Assembly (NCBI GenBank): GCA_010032875.1 | Contig: RGSB01000006.1 | Coordinates: 1 to 36,313, forward strand | Source of the DNA: Actinomycetota bacterium | GTDB lineage: Bacteria; Actinomycetota; Actinomycetes; Nanopelagicales; Nanopelagicaceae | Direction: 5' to 3' | DNA: 36,313 nucleotides | Shown: piece by piece, positions 17,183 through 25,557 of the stretch | Numbering within the stretch: the stretch's first letter is position 1 | How the letters are laid out: each line of letters opens with the position of its first letter | The notes under the pieces: generated by a model | Seen by the model: only the letters and a program-made list of their open reading frames with translations | Databases searched by the model: none | Told to the model about the DNA's origin: nothing | Position numbers and translations under genes: made by a program

Positions 17183-18313
17183 GTGAAGTTAAATAAACTC
17201 ACTAGATCAGCAGTTGTACTCAGCGTTGCTGCGGCACTCGCTGTTCCAACATTTGCAGTTACTTCTGCAAGTGCTGCATCAAAGGCTTCAACATGGACAT
17301 CTGCGAAGCAAGCTGGCGGACTCAAAGGCTTAGCAGCAGCATGTAAGAAAGAAGGACAACTCAACATCATCGCAACCCCACGCGATTGGGCTAACTATGG
17401 TGAAATCATTGACAACTTTAAGAAGTTGTACAAAGTAAAGATCGATTCAAATATTCCTGATGGATCTTCACAGGATGAAATCGACACAGCAAACAAGCTC
17501 AAGGGAACAAAGCGCTCACCAGATGTGTTTGATCTTGGAACTGCTGTTGGTTACAAGTACATCGATACTCATTACTCGCCATACAAGGTAATTAACTGGG
17601 CACAGATTCCAACATCTCTTAAGGATCCACAGGGTCGCCTTACACCTAACTACACAGGTGTGATGACAGTTGGTTACGACGGAGCACTTGGAACAATCAC
17701 AAAGCTTGATGACTTGTTAGATCCAAAGTTCAAGGGTGTAGTTGCTCTTAACGGAGATCCAACCAAGGCATCTGCTGGTCTTAACGGACTATTTATGTCA
17801 TCCATTGCTAATGGTGGATCATTTGATGATATTTCAAAGGGCGTTGACTTCTTTAAGAAGCTCAAGGCTGCTGGAAGCTTCATCAACGTTGACCCAACTC
17901 CTGCAACAATCGAATCAGGTCAGACACGTGTTGTCTTTGACTGGACTTATAACGCTAAGTCAGTAATCGATAAGTTCAAGGCCGTTGGAAAAACATGGAA
18001 GACATTTACACCTGCAAACGCAGCTGTAGGTTCGTTCTATAACGTTGGTGTTTCAGCATGGGCTCCACATCCAGCATGTGGTCGTCTATGGATGGAATAC
18101 GTACTCTCAGCAGAGGGTGGAAATTCATGGGGCAAGGGCGGCGCAAGCCCAGTTCTTTGGCCTTGGATGATTAAGAACAAGACTGCTAGTGCAGATGCAA
18201 TTGCAGTTATTGGTTCTGGAACAGCAGTGGCAAAGGGAGCATCACTTGAACAACAAGCTGCTGCTAACGCTTACCTCACTGCAAACTGGGCAGCAGCTGT
18301 AGGAACTCGCTAA
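17183..18313 (+). CDS. ABC transporter substrate-binding protein (PotD/AEP-like, SBP family 1)
   Basis: 376 residues from a GTG preceded by GGGAGG at 6 bases. A Sec signal peptide is visible: MKLNKLTRSAVVL, a hydrophobic core, then a probable cut after TSASA (about residue 31). There is no lipobox cysteine, so the mature protein is not obviously lipid-anchored. The mature part is a periplasmic-binding fold with EGQLNIIATPRDWANYGEII, then SPDVFDLGTAVGYKYID, and a C-terminal GRLWMEYVLSAEGGNSW. Relatives bind polyamines, 2-aminoethylphosphonate, Fe3+ or organic acids; the ligand is not decided. It is the first gene of an operon with two permeases, an ATPase and an enolase-superfamily enzyme. Confidence 0.9.
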   Translation: MKLNKLTRSAVVLSVAAALAVPTFAVTSASAASKASTWTSAKQAGGLKGLAAACKKEGQLNIIATPRDWANYGEIIDNFKKLYKVKIDSNIPDGSSQDEIDTANKLKGTKRSPDVFDLGTAVGYKYIDTHYSPYKVINWAQIPTSLKDPQGRLTPNYTGVMTVGYDGALGTITKLDDLLDPKFKGVVALNGDPTKASAGLNGLFMSSIANGGSFDDISKGVDFFKKLKAAGSFINVDPTPATIESGQTRVVFDWTYNAKSVIDKFKAVGKTWKTFTPANAAVGSFYNVGVSAWAPHPACGRLWMEYVLSAEGGNSWGKGGASPVLWPWMIKNKTASADAIAVIGSGTAVAKGASLEQQAAANAYLTANWAAAVGTR

Positions 18314-18343
18314 AGAGTACTTAGCGAAATTACAGTTACACCC

Positions 18344-19252
18344 ATGACTAATAGTCAGATCGCGAGAGCCGGTTCCTCTACAGGGACCGGCTCTCGGTTC
18401 TGGCGCAACAAAAGAGATTATTTGGGCGTTCTTCCATTCTTATTTCTATCTGGATTATTTTTATTGTGGCCAACATTTAATGTTGTCTACGGTGCTTTTT
18501 TTAGTGACGAGGGAAAGTTTTCTTTAGATTACCTAACCAACACCATTAAAGATGACGGGCATCGAATTCCTTTCGTTCACTCACTTCAAATTTCTCTGTG
18601 GACTTCAATTGCAGGCGGAATATTGGGTGCCCTCTTTGCTTGGGCAATATCTACAGGTAAACCTGATGGCGTTGCACGTAGATTTGTGCTTGCCGCCGGT
18701 GGCGTACTTGCGCAATTTGGTGGCGTCATGCTCGCCTTCGCATTTTTTGCAACTTTTGGTTTCAATGGATTTGTGACCGCACTTGCGTTAAAGGTTTCAG
18801 AGACTAATTTTTTGGCATCACCCGAGTGGCTCTATGGATTGTTTGGACTTGGTGTTGTTTATACATTTTTCCAGATCCCCCTGATGTTTATTGTTTTTTT
18901 ACCTGCCGTCGAAAATCTCAAACCGCAATGGAGAGAAGCCTCCGAAAGTCTTGGCGGATCTGCTAAGGATTACTGGTTCCGAATTGGATTCCCTATTCTT
19001 TTCCCTTCATTCTTAGGTGGTCTGCTTTTGCTCTTTGTAAATTCATTTTCAGCATACGCAACTGCTGCGGCACTAATTAGCCAAGGAACAATTATTACCC
19101 CGCTTGATATCGGTGGCGCGTTATCGAGTGAAACTGGTGGAGCAAGTGCGCCACTAGCAAAAACGCTCTCTTTGTACATGGTTTTAGTTGTAGTCATCGT
19201 CATGGCGCTCTACTCACTGCTGCGCAAACGTGTGAGTAAGTGGGAGCAATAG
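18344..19252 (+). CDS. ABC transporter permease (PotB-like)
   Basis: 302 residues with about six membrane segments. It begins with a basic FWRNKRDYLGVLPFLFL entry and a WPTFNVVYGAFF stretch, as in PotB/ThiP-type permeases. The EAA loop reads WREASESLGGSAKDYWFRIG. No Shine-Dalgarno precedes the ATG at 18344. TACAGT seven bases upstream might give a separate leaderless transcript, or translation may start later, for example at the TTG of DYLGVLP after an AAGAG. A GC-rich hairpin lies inside the first 18 codons. The gene follows the binding protein after 30 bases and ends flush with the next permease. Confidence 0.9.
   Translation: MTNSQIARAGSSTGTGSRFWRNKRDYLGVLPFLFLSGLFLLWPTFNVVYGAFFSDEGKFSLDYLTNTIKDDGHRIPFVHSLQISLWTSIAGGILGALFAWAISTGKPDGVARRFVLAAGGVLAQFGGVMLAFAFFATFGFNGFVTALALKVSETNFLASPEWLYGLFGLGVVYTFFQIPLMFIVFLPAVENLKPQWREASESLGGSAKDYWFRIGFPILFPSFLGGLLLLFVNSFSAYATAAALISQGTIITPLDIGGALSSETGGASAPLAKTLSLYMVLVVVIVMALYSLLRKRVSKWEQ
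18363..18396 (+). terminator. Strong hairpin at the binding-protein/permease boundary
   Basis: CGAGAGCCGGTTCC (18363-18376), loop TCTACA, GGGACCGGCTCTCG (18383-18396): 13 of 14 positions pair, GC-rich. No T-run follows, so full termination is unlikely. It begins 50 bases after the binding-protein stop and overlaps the 5' coding region of the permease. It could stabilise the upstream mRNA or hold back permease translation. Confidence 0.8.
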
Positions 19253-20044
19253 ATGAAATTAGGTATTCCTTCCCGAATCTTCAGAGTTTTCATCATTGCC
19301 TCGACAACTCTTTATCTAGCAGCGCCTCTTTATGGAATGTTGGATTTCAGTACAAAACCGTTGGGCGGAGAAGGTGGACGCACTCTTCGTGCCTGGAAAG
19401 CCATCGGAAGCCAAGAAGATCTGACTTCTTCGATAACGGTTTCTTTCGCGATTGCAATTATTGTGATGCTTCTTGTTTTCTTGCTTGTGGTACCAACTGT
19501 AATTTGGGTTCATTTGCGTTTACCAAAGTTGCGTCGACCACTAGAACTCATCTGTTTACTTCCACTGGCAATCCCTGGAATTGTTATCGTTGTAGGAATT
19601 GCTCCACTGTATAGATGGATATCAATCAATATAACTGAATCCCCTGTTTCGCTTGCTGGCGTTTACTCTATGTTGATATTGCCATACACCTACCGATCCT
19701 TATCAGCATCGCTAGATTTAGTTGATATTTCAACGCTTGCAGAAGCTGCACGAACCCTAGGTGCATCAACTATGCGAACAATTTTTGGAGTAGTGATGCC
19801 AACTATTCGTTCAGGCATCATGTCCGGTGTTGTCATTTCATTAGCTCTTGTCTTAGGTGAGTTCACTATTTCATCTCTGCTTAGCTATGACACTTTGCAA
19901 GTTGTTATTTATTTACTGGGCCGAGAAGACGGAAAAATTGCAGTTGCTGTATCACTTGCTGCACTTTTGTTTGTCTTTGGAATCCTTTTTGCTATTCCTA
20001 CTACTAAGCGTCGTGGAGCAATTCTCGATGCAGATATCGCCTAA
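19253..20044 (+). CDS. ABC transporter permease (PotC-like)
   Basis: 263 residues with about six membrane helices, the usual PotC length. The EAA loop reads DISTLAEAARTLGASTMRTI, followed by VVMPTIRSGIMSGVVISLAL and LGEFTISSLLSYDTL, a segment typical of the polyamine/thiamine/iron permease group. The ATG immediately follows the stop of the first permease with no gap, indicating translational coupling. Together with that permease it forms the channel served by the binding protein at 17183 and the ATPase at 20063. Confidence 0.93.
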   Translation: MKLGIPSRIFRVFIIASTTLYLAAPLYGMLDFSTKPLGGEGGRTLRAWKAIGSQEDLTSSITVSFAIAIIVMLLVFLLVVPTVIWVHLRLPKLRRPLELICLLPLAIPGIVIVVGIAPLYRWISINITESPVSLAGVYSMLILPYTYRSLSASLDLVDISTLAEAARTLGASTMRTIFGVVMPTIRSGIMSGVVISLALVLGEFTISSLLSYDTLQVVIYLLGREDGKIAVAVSLAALLFVFGILFAIPTTKRRGAILDADIA

Positions 20045-20062
20045 TCGGAAAGGATGTCGGCT

Positions 20063-21109
20063 ATGAGCAATAACGCCTACGTACAGTTGGTAAATCTCTC
20101 CAAGCATTTTGGAAAGGTGCGTGCGCTCGATGGTTTTAGCCTAGATATTGCCCAAGGCGAGTTGGTTGCGCTTCTCGGGCCTTCTGGTTGCGGAAAGACC
20201 ACCGCTCTTCGAGCACTTGCAGGGCTACAAGATTTAGATGCAGGCAGTATTTTTGTTGACTCAAAAGATATAACTTTTGTATCTCCAAATAAAAGAAACA
20301 TGGGAATGGTTTTTCAGGCGTACAGCCTCTTTCCACATATGAATGCTCGTGAAAATGTCGAGTATGGATTACGCATGAAAGCCCATCGCACATCCAGTTC
20401 CGAGAGAGTCAAACGTGCATCCGATCTTTTAGATCTAGTTGGTTTATCTACACATGCAAATCATTTTCCACATCAAATGTCAGGTGGACAACAACAGCGC
20501 GTTGCACTAGCTCGAGCACTCGCTATCGAACCAAATGTTTTGTTACTGGATGAACCACTATCTGCACTCGATGCAAAAGTCAGAACACAACTTCGTGAAG
20601 AAATTCGTCGAATTCAACTCGAGGTAGGTACAACCACGTTATTTGTGACACATGATCAAGAAGAAGCACTTGGAATTGCCGATCGGGTTGGTGTTATGCG
20701 AGGTGGAGTTCTTGAACAGATTGCTGGACCCGCAGAACTCTATGAGCGCCCACTAACATCCTTTGTCGCTGAATTTGTGGGTCTAACTAATCCACTTCCA
20801 GCAACAGTTTCCGGTAGCCACGCAGAAGTTCTTGGTGTGCAAGTTCCGACCGTTGCAGGATCAATTACAAGTGGCTCGGGTCTTGCATTGATTAGACCTG
20901 AATGGTTCAAGGTCGAAGCAAGCACTTCAGGAAATGCAAAGATTTTTGCTGTGAGTTTCCTTGGTTCGACATGCAGACTCACAATTGATCTAGCAGATGG
21001 TGCTCGTATCCGTGCGCAAATTCCAAGTTCTGATGCTTCAAATCTCGGTATCGGTTCAAACATTAAAGTTACATTGAAATCGCTGCCAGTCTTTGTAAAG
21101 GGTGCGTAA
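20063..21109 (+). CDS. ABC transporter ATPase (PotA-like)
   Basis: 348 residues from the ATG at 20063, chosen because AAAGGA lies 8 bases upstream; an ATG at 20054 sits directly on that site. Walker A GPSGCGKT 39-46, Q85, signature SGGQQ 140-144, Walker B VLLLDEP 159-165, D-loop SALD, H197. The C-terminal 70 residues have the TOBE-like regulatory domain of PotA/FbpC proteins (ALIRPEWFKVE, FLGSTCRLTIDLADG). It powers import by the two permeases upstream. Its stop overlaps the next ATG (TAATG), tying the transporter to the enolase-superfamily enzyme. Confidence 0.95.
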   Translation: MSNNAYVQLVNLSKHFGKVRALDGFSLDIAQGELVALLGPSGCGKTTALRALAGLQDLDAGSIFVDSKDITFVSPNKRNMGMVFQAYSLFPHMNARENVEYGLRMKAHRTSSSERVKRASDLLDLVGLSTHANHFPHQMSGGQQQRVALARALAIEPNVLLLDEPLSALDAKVRTQLREEIRRIQLEVGTTTLFVTHDQEEALGIADRVGVMRGGVLEQIAGPAELYERPLTSFVAEFVGLTNPLPATVSGSHAEVLGVQVPTVAGSITSGSGLALIRPEWFKVEASTSGNAKIFAVSFLGSTCRLTIDLADGARIRAQIPSSDASNLGIGSNIKVTLKSLPVFVKGA

Positions 21110-22218
21110 TGCCTTTAGGCACCATCAAAACAATTGAAACATACACAGATCAAAATGTTTGTTTTGTAAAAGTTATTTCATCTGAAGGGCATATCGGTTG
21201 GGGACAAACTTCAACATATAACGCAGACATAACTGCACAAATTTTTCATCGCCAAGTATCTCCTTGGGTGCTTGGACAAGATGCATCAGATATTGGCGCA
21301 CTTATTACGCGGGTTGAAGATAAAGAGCACAAGTTTCCAGGCAGCTATCGTTGTCGCGCACTTGCAGGTTTAGATACTGCGCTATGGGATATGCGTGGAA
21401 AAGTTGAAGGAAAGCCAGTTGTTGAATTACTAGGTGGAAAAGTTCAAAAACTGCGAGCGTATGCATCATCAATGAAACGTGACATTACCCCGCAAGATGA
21501 AGCAGCACGTTTCCTTAAATTACGTGATGACTATGGCTTTGATGCATTTAAGTGGCGTGTTGGCGCCGAATGCGGACATGATGTTGATGAATGGCCCGGA
21601 AGAACAGAGGAAGTTGTCCCAGTTGTCTCTCGAGCTCTAGGTGATGGAATTGCAAAATTAGTTGATGGAAATAGTGGTTTTTCACCTAAGCGCGCCATAG
21701 AAGTTGGCCACTTGCTCGAAGCAGAAGGTATCAGCCACTTTGAAGAACCGTGCAAATACTGGGAACTCGAAGAGACAAAACAAGTAACAGATGCCTTATC
21801 GATAGATGTAACAGGTGGCGAACAAGATTGGGATCTATCTACATGGAAGCGCATGATTGATCAGCGCGTTGTAGATATTGTCCAACCAGATGTTATGTAT
21901 TTAGGTGGAATCTGGCGCACCCTTAAAGTCACAGAAATGGCAGCCAAAGCAGGATTGCCAACAACGCCACATAGCGCAAATTTATCTTTAGTAACAATGT
22001 GCACAATGCATCTATTGGGCGCTATTGAAAAACCTGGCAAGTATCTTGAATTCTCAATTGAAGGTCTTGATTACTATCCATGGCAAGACAAACTATTTCT
22101 CGGTGATCCATTTAAGATTGAAGATGGTAAAGCAACAATCCCATCTGAACCTGGCTGGGGTGTAGAAATAAATCCAGAGTGGTTAGCCAGGGCTGTTAAA
22201 CAAGTTTCGAGCATTTAA
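21109..22218 (+). CDS. Mandelate racemase/muconate-lactonizing (enolase superfamily) enzyme
   Basis: 369 residues. N-terminal capping domain, then a TIM barrel. Metal ligands are read as Asp in LVDGNSGFS, Glu in HFEEPCKYWE and Glu in TGGEQDWDLS. The catalytic Asp-His pair fits VQPDVMYLGG and TTPHSANLS, as in the mandelate-racemase/sugar-acid dehydratase subgroup. The first base site lies in FKWRVGAECGHD. Such enzymes take a proton alpha to a carboxylate, giving dehydration or racemisation of a sugar acid or similar acid. Being the last gene of an ABC importer operon, it likely acts on the imported compound, which argues that the transporter carries a hydroxy-acid rather than a polyamine (inference). 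The 3' end overlaps the converging phosphoesterase by 36 bases. Confidence 0.88.
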   Translation: MPLGTIKTIETYTDQNVCFVKVISSEGHIGWGQTSTYNADITAQIFHRQVSPWVLGQDASDIGALITRVEDKEHKFPGSYRCRALAGLDTALWDMRGKVEGKPVVELLGGKVQKLRAYASSMKRDITPQDEAARFLKLRDDYGFDAFKWRVGAECGHDVDEWPGRTEEVVPVVSRALGDGIAKLVDGNSGFSPKRAIEVGHLLEAEGISHFEEPCKYWELEETKQVTDALSIDVTGGEQDWDLSTWKRMIDQRVVDIVQPDVMYLGGIWRTLKVTEMAAKAGLPTTPHSANLSLVTMCTMHLLGAIEKPGKYLEFSIEGLDYYPWQDKLFLGDPFKIEDGKATIPSEPGWGVEINPEWLARAVKQVSSI

Positions 22219-23760
22219 ACGTAAGACAGTGTTTCTAGAGTGAGGTGCACCAAGTGCCCAATCTTCAGGAACTTTGGCACCAAGTGAGTCGCGCTTTTGC
22301 CAGACATTTGCGCTGAGTAATCTAGAAAGCGCAGCCATCTCTAAAACATTTTCTGCATTTCCATACGTTGTTCCGGCGGCGTGATCAATTGTTGTTAGGG
22401 CGATAAATATCTCACCTGTGTTGTTTTCAACAATTTCAATCGTGCGGCTTTGCTGTGGCCAATCCGCATGTGATGCGGTTTCTATCTGCCAAAAACCTTT
22501 ATCTTCAATCTCTGAACCAATCCATTCGACATGATGGCGGTGCACATGACCGGCAAGCCAAGCAATAACTTGTGGGTACCTAACTAGCATTTCGGAGATT
22601 TCATCGATGCACACCCGTCGACCATAAGGTGCATAGTCATTAAACATGCTATTGAGTGGATGGTGCGATGCTAAAACCACGTATCGATCACTATTTTTGA
22701 TCTCATTTTCTAGCCACTCAAATTGGGCGACATCGAGTGAACCTTGCCAACCGCCAAATTCATTGACGCTATCAATAACCACTAACTTGATTTTGCCGAG
22801 ATTTGTTGCGTAGTACATATGTTTTTTCTGAACATGCTCTTTCGTAAATCCATGTCCCTTTGGTAATCCTGGCGAATTCAAATGCTTTTCAGCGTATTCA
22901 CCGCGCTCTACAGCTTTGCGATTAACATCAGGAGAAACGATTACAAAGGGGGCATCTTCGGCACGTGGCAATGATGCAGGCCCAATTTCATCAAAAGCTC
23001 CGAGTGTTTGTTCGAGAGTTAGAGAAGAAGGCAGGCCAACGTATCTTTTGTTTCCAACAATCGACTCTTGACTATGTTCATCAGGTGTAACGGTGCCTTG
23101 CAATAGTGCGTCGTGATTACCGTGAACGGCGAACCAAGGAAATTTGAGTCCCGTAGATTTAATTGGTTTTCTGCAGGAATTTAATAAATTCGGTACTACT
23201 GGAAATCCATATTTGGCCCGAGCATCATCATCCTCTTTGCCTGCAGGCGTTCCATGTGGATGCCAATATTTAACGTCATAGTGCTCCGCACCATCATCTA
23301 TCACGCCTTCATACTTAGTGAGATCACCAGAATCAGGTACTACCTCTAAACCATCGAGAAGGCGGATATACCAATCTACTTCGTTCTGCTGTGCGTTATC
23401 AGTTGTATCTCCAGTAATGATCGCAGCATCAATTGCGTGGCCCGATAGCGGTCCTGTCGTAATTTTATTAAGCGCTTGAACCATTGATTCAACGACATGT
23501 GGTGACAACATTGCTTGTGGTCGATAACAACCGATTGTTCCAACTACATCACGTATTGGACTATCGGGATCTGCCCAACGATCCAAAAATTCAGGACGAA
23601 GTGGAGATTGCGCGTCACATACATGCAAATCAGATAAATGATGCATAACAAGAAGTGGCTTCGACATTGAAGGAAATTCGGCACCAAGGTGTGATTGCTC
23701 ACTTACTTGCTCGAGTTCTGACCAACCTTTTTCGTTGGGAGATTTTCGAATGAACGCCAT
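22183..23760 (-). CDS. Calcineurin-like metallophosphoesterase (long actinobacterial type)
   Basis: 525 residues. All metal-site motifs are present in order: SDLH (D44, H46), GDTTDN, GNHD, SHHPLN and GHVHRH. Long inserts lie between motifs I and II and between II and III, larger than in simple phosphodiesterases. No signal peptide is seen. It resembles an actinobacterial family described as PPA1498-type metallophosphoesterases (recognition from memory, moderate certainty). The substrate could be a phosphodiester or nucleotide. TAGAAT six bases before the ATG fits a leaderless start. It is divergent from the nitroreductase with a 25-base gap. Confidence 0.88.
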   Translation of the reverse strand: MAFIRKSPNEKGWSELEQVSEQSHLGAEFPSMSKPLLVMHHLSDLHVCDAQSPLRPEFLDRWADPDSPIRDVVGTIGCYRPQAMLSPHVVESMVQALNKITTGPLSGHAIDAAIITGDTTDNAQQNEVDWYIRLLDGLEVVPDSGDLTKYEGVIDDGAEHYDVKYWHPHGTPAGKEDDDARAKYGFPVVPNLLNSCRKPIKSTGLKFPWFAVHGNHDALLQGTVTPDEHSQESIVGNKRYVGLPSSLTLEQTLGAFDEIGPASLPRAEDAPFVIVSPDVNRKAVERGEYAEKHLNSPGLPKGHGFTKEHVQKKHMYYATNLGKIKLVVIDSVNEFGGWQGSLDVAQFEWLENEIKNSDRYVVLASHHPLNSMFNDYAPYGRRVCIDEISEMLVRYPQVIAWLAGHVHRHHVEWIGSEIEDKGFWQIETASHADWPQQSRTIEIVENNTGEIFIALTTIDHAAGTTYGNAENVLEMAALSRLLSANVWQKRDSLGAKVPEDWALGAPHSRNTVLRLNARNLFNSPG

Positions 23761-23766
23761 TCCTCA

Positions 23767-23779
23767 ATTCTAATACACT
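23767..23779. promoter_or_regulatory. Divergent leaderless -10 elements
   Basis: Minus strand TAGAAT (23767-23772), six bases before the phosphoesterase ATG; plus strand TACACT (23774-23779), six bases before the nitroreductase ATG. The two -10 boxes are adjacent and back to back inside a 25-base gap, so the -35 regions of each promoter must lie inside the other's coding sequence. Confidence 0.55.
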
Positions 23780-23785
23780 TCAGAC

Positions 23786-24358
23786 ATGAATAAGAGAGCA
23801 GATACTTCAGTTTCGCTACATCCACTTATTGCAGATCGTTGGAGTCCAAGAGCATTTGATAACAACGCATTAATTCCTGGTGAAGATTTAGCGGCAATTT
23901 TTGAAGCTGCGCGTTGGGCGCCCAGTGCTTTTAATGCGCAACCATGGAAATTTATTGTTGGACTTCGTGGAGATGAAAACTTCAATTCCATTACATCTGT
24001 TTTGGTTCCATTTAATCAAGAATGGGCATCTCGCGCTTCAGCATTGATTCTTACCAACGTAATTGGTTTTCGAGAAGATGGAACAGTAAACCAAACAGCC
24101 ATGTATGACACTGGCCTAGCTGTTTCATTAATGACAGTTGAAGCAAACCACCGTGGCTATGACGTTCACCAAATGAGTGGTTTCGATCATGCTGCCGCTA
24201 AATCTAAATTTCCATTGGGCGCCGGTATTGACCCAGTCACCTGCATTGCAATTGGCAAGCGCACATCGCCTGACTCTTTATCTGAAGAAATCAAGGCTCG
24301 CGAAGTCGCACCACGATCTCGCAAACCTCTTGATGAAATAGTTAACATCACTTGGTAG
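23786..24358 (+). CDS. Nitroreductase-family FMN oxidoreductase
   Basis: 190 residues. The family opening RWSPRAFDN supplies FMN phosphate contacts, followed by AARWAPSAFNAQPWKFIV, the hallmark S/N-QPW segment. The C-terminal part has GIDPVTCIAIGKR, the usual core-ending strand. These dimeric flavoproteins use NAD(P)H to reduce nitro compounds, quinones or flavins; the physiological substrate is unknown. A TACACT -10 six bases before the ATG predicts a leaderless message. Confidence 0.92.
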   Translation: MNKRADTSVSLHPLIADRWSPRAFDNNALIPGEDLAAIFEAARWAPSAFNAQPWKFIVGLRGDENFNSITSVLVPFNQEWASRASALILTNVIGFREDGTVNQTAMYDTGLAVSLMTVEANHRGYDVHQMSGFDHAAAKSKFPLGAGIDPVTCIAIGKRTSPDSLSEEIKAREVAPRSRKPLDEIVNITW

Positions 24359-24368
24359 CCTTGCCTTC

Positions 24369-24668
24369 ATGAGCGAATACCAAGTAATGCGATGGAGAGA
24401 AATCCCTTCAATGGTAATGGCTCGAGATGGTGCGGACACAATTAAAATTATGTTGCCAGCTCGTTTTCAGGAAGCAATCGATGAAGCTGCAATGCGAATG
24501 GGCGAAATTGATGCTGATGCTTACACCGCTGGGTGGAATAGGGATCCATGGACGCCATCGGATGAAGTTCCTGCGGACCTTGCAGCGAGAATTACTGCTG
24601 CACTCGAAGAAGAGTTTTCTGAAAGTAAATTACACGCAATTCTGGATGCAATAAATCCTGCCAACTAA
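24369..24668 (+). CDS. 'Virulence factor' family small protein (PF13769-like)
   Basis: 99 residues: MRWREIPSMVMARDGADTIK, an acidic helical middle, then YTAGWNRDPWTPSDEVP and a C-terminal ARITAALEEEFSESKL. The R-W-R-E-IP start and WNR...W pattern match a small conserved family labelled virulence factor despite being widespread in free-living bacteria and often beside methyltransferase genes. The biochemical role is unknown. Here it precedes a homocysteine methyltransferase by 10 bases, supporting a link to one-carbon or methyl metabolism (inference). Confidence 0.75.
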   Translation: MSEYQVMRWREIPSMVMARDGADTIKIMLPARFQEAIDEAAMRMGEIDADAYTAGWNRDPWTPSDEVPADLAARITAALEEEFSESKLHAILDAINPAN

Positions 24669-24678
24669 GGAGTTACAC

Positions 24679-25557
24679 ATGTCAGCTATTTATGAAGCGT
24701 TATCACAAGCAGTCCTTGCATCCGATGGTGCAATGGGAACAATGTTGCAAGAGCGCGGATTAACTGATGGCGGAGCACCTGAATTATGGAATGTTGAAAA
24801 GCCTGAAGAAATCGAAGCTGTTCTCGAAGCGTATGCAGCATCAGGCGCAAAATTCATCACTACGAATACCTTTGGTGCAACACGTGGTCGACTTGAATTA
24901 CATGGCCTAGCTGATCGAGTCTTCGAACTCAATCAAGCTGGTGCAGCAATTGCACGCAAAGTTGCAGATCGTCATTCCGGTTGTTTTGTTATGGGAGATA
25001 TCGGTCCATCAGGTGAATTAATGGATCCAATGGGCACACTCACTCCAGAGAGTGCAAAAGAGTTATTTGCAGAACAAATAAAAGGTTTGGTTGCAGGCGG
25101 CGTTGATGCAATTCTTATTGAAACCATGAGTGATCTTGCAGAAGTTGAAGCAGCCGTAGAAGCAGCAAAAGAAGTTGCTCCTGGTATGCCAATTATTGCA
25201 ACCATGTCATTTGATACTAATTTGCGAACAATGATGGGTGTAAAACCAGCGATGGCCGTGACTCATCTATCTTCAATCGGCGTGCGAATCATCGGTGCGA
25301 ATTGCGGTCGTGGAACAGATGAGATGCGTCAAATTGCCCAAGAGATGGTCAATGCGCGTCCAGAAGGCGTCTTCATCATTACTCAATCCAACTCTGGTTT
25401 ACCAAAGTTAGTTGGTGACACATTCATCTACGAAGGCACACCAGATGAAATGGCTAAGTACGCAGCAGAGATGAAAGAAATGGGAGTTAATATCGTTGGA
25501 TCATGTTGTGGTTCAACACCTGCGCACACAAAAGCTATTGCAGCGGCTATCGCCTAA
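24679..25557 (+). CDS. Homocysteine S-methyltransferase family protein (BHMT-like)
   Basis: 292 residues forming the zinc methyltransferase barrel. It opens with LASDGAMGTMLQERGL and TNTFGATRGRLELHG. Zinc ligands are C209 in GANCGRG and C276-C277 in VGSCCGST. The length fits a stand-alone homocysteine-binding domain such as betaine-homocysteine methyltransferase or S-methylmethionine-dependent MmuM, or the first module of MetH; no cobalamin domain follows. The methyl donor is not decidable from sequence. AAGGAG lies 6 bases before the ATG. Its stop overlaps that of the converging MOSC gene (CTAA). Confidence 0.9.
   Translation: MSAIYEALSQAVLASDGAMGTMLQERGLTDGGAPELWNVEKPEEIEAVLEAYAASGAKFITTNTFGATRGRLELHGLADRVFELNQAGAAIARKVADRHSGCFVMGDIGPSGELMDPMGTLTPESAKELFAEQIKGLVAGGVDAILIETMSDLAEVEAAVEAAKEVAPGMPIIATMSFDTNLRTMMGVKPAMAVTHLSSIGVRIIGANCGRGTDEMRQIAQEMVNARPEGVFIITQSNSGLPKLVGDTFIYEGTPDEMAKYAAEMKEMGVNIVGSCCGSTPAHTKAIAAAIA

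Noticed and set aside
17183-21109. Firm naming of the importer as potDBCA (polyamine)
   Set aside because: Family resemblance also covers phosphonate, iron and organic-acid importers, and the linked enolase-superfamily enzyme argues against polyamines.
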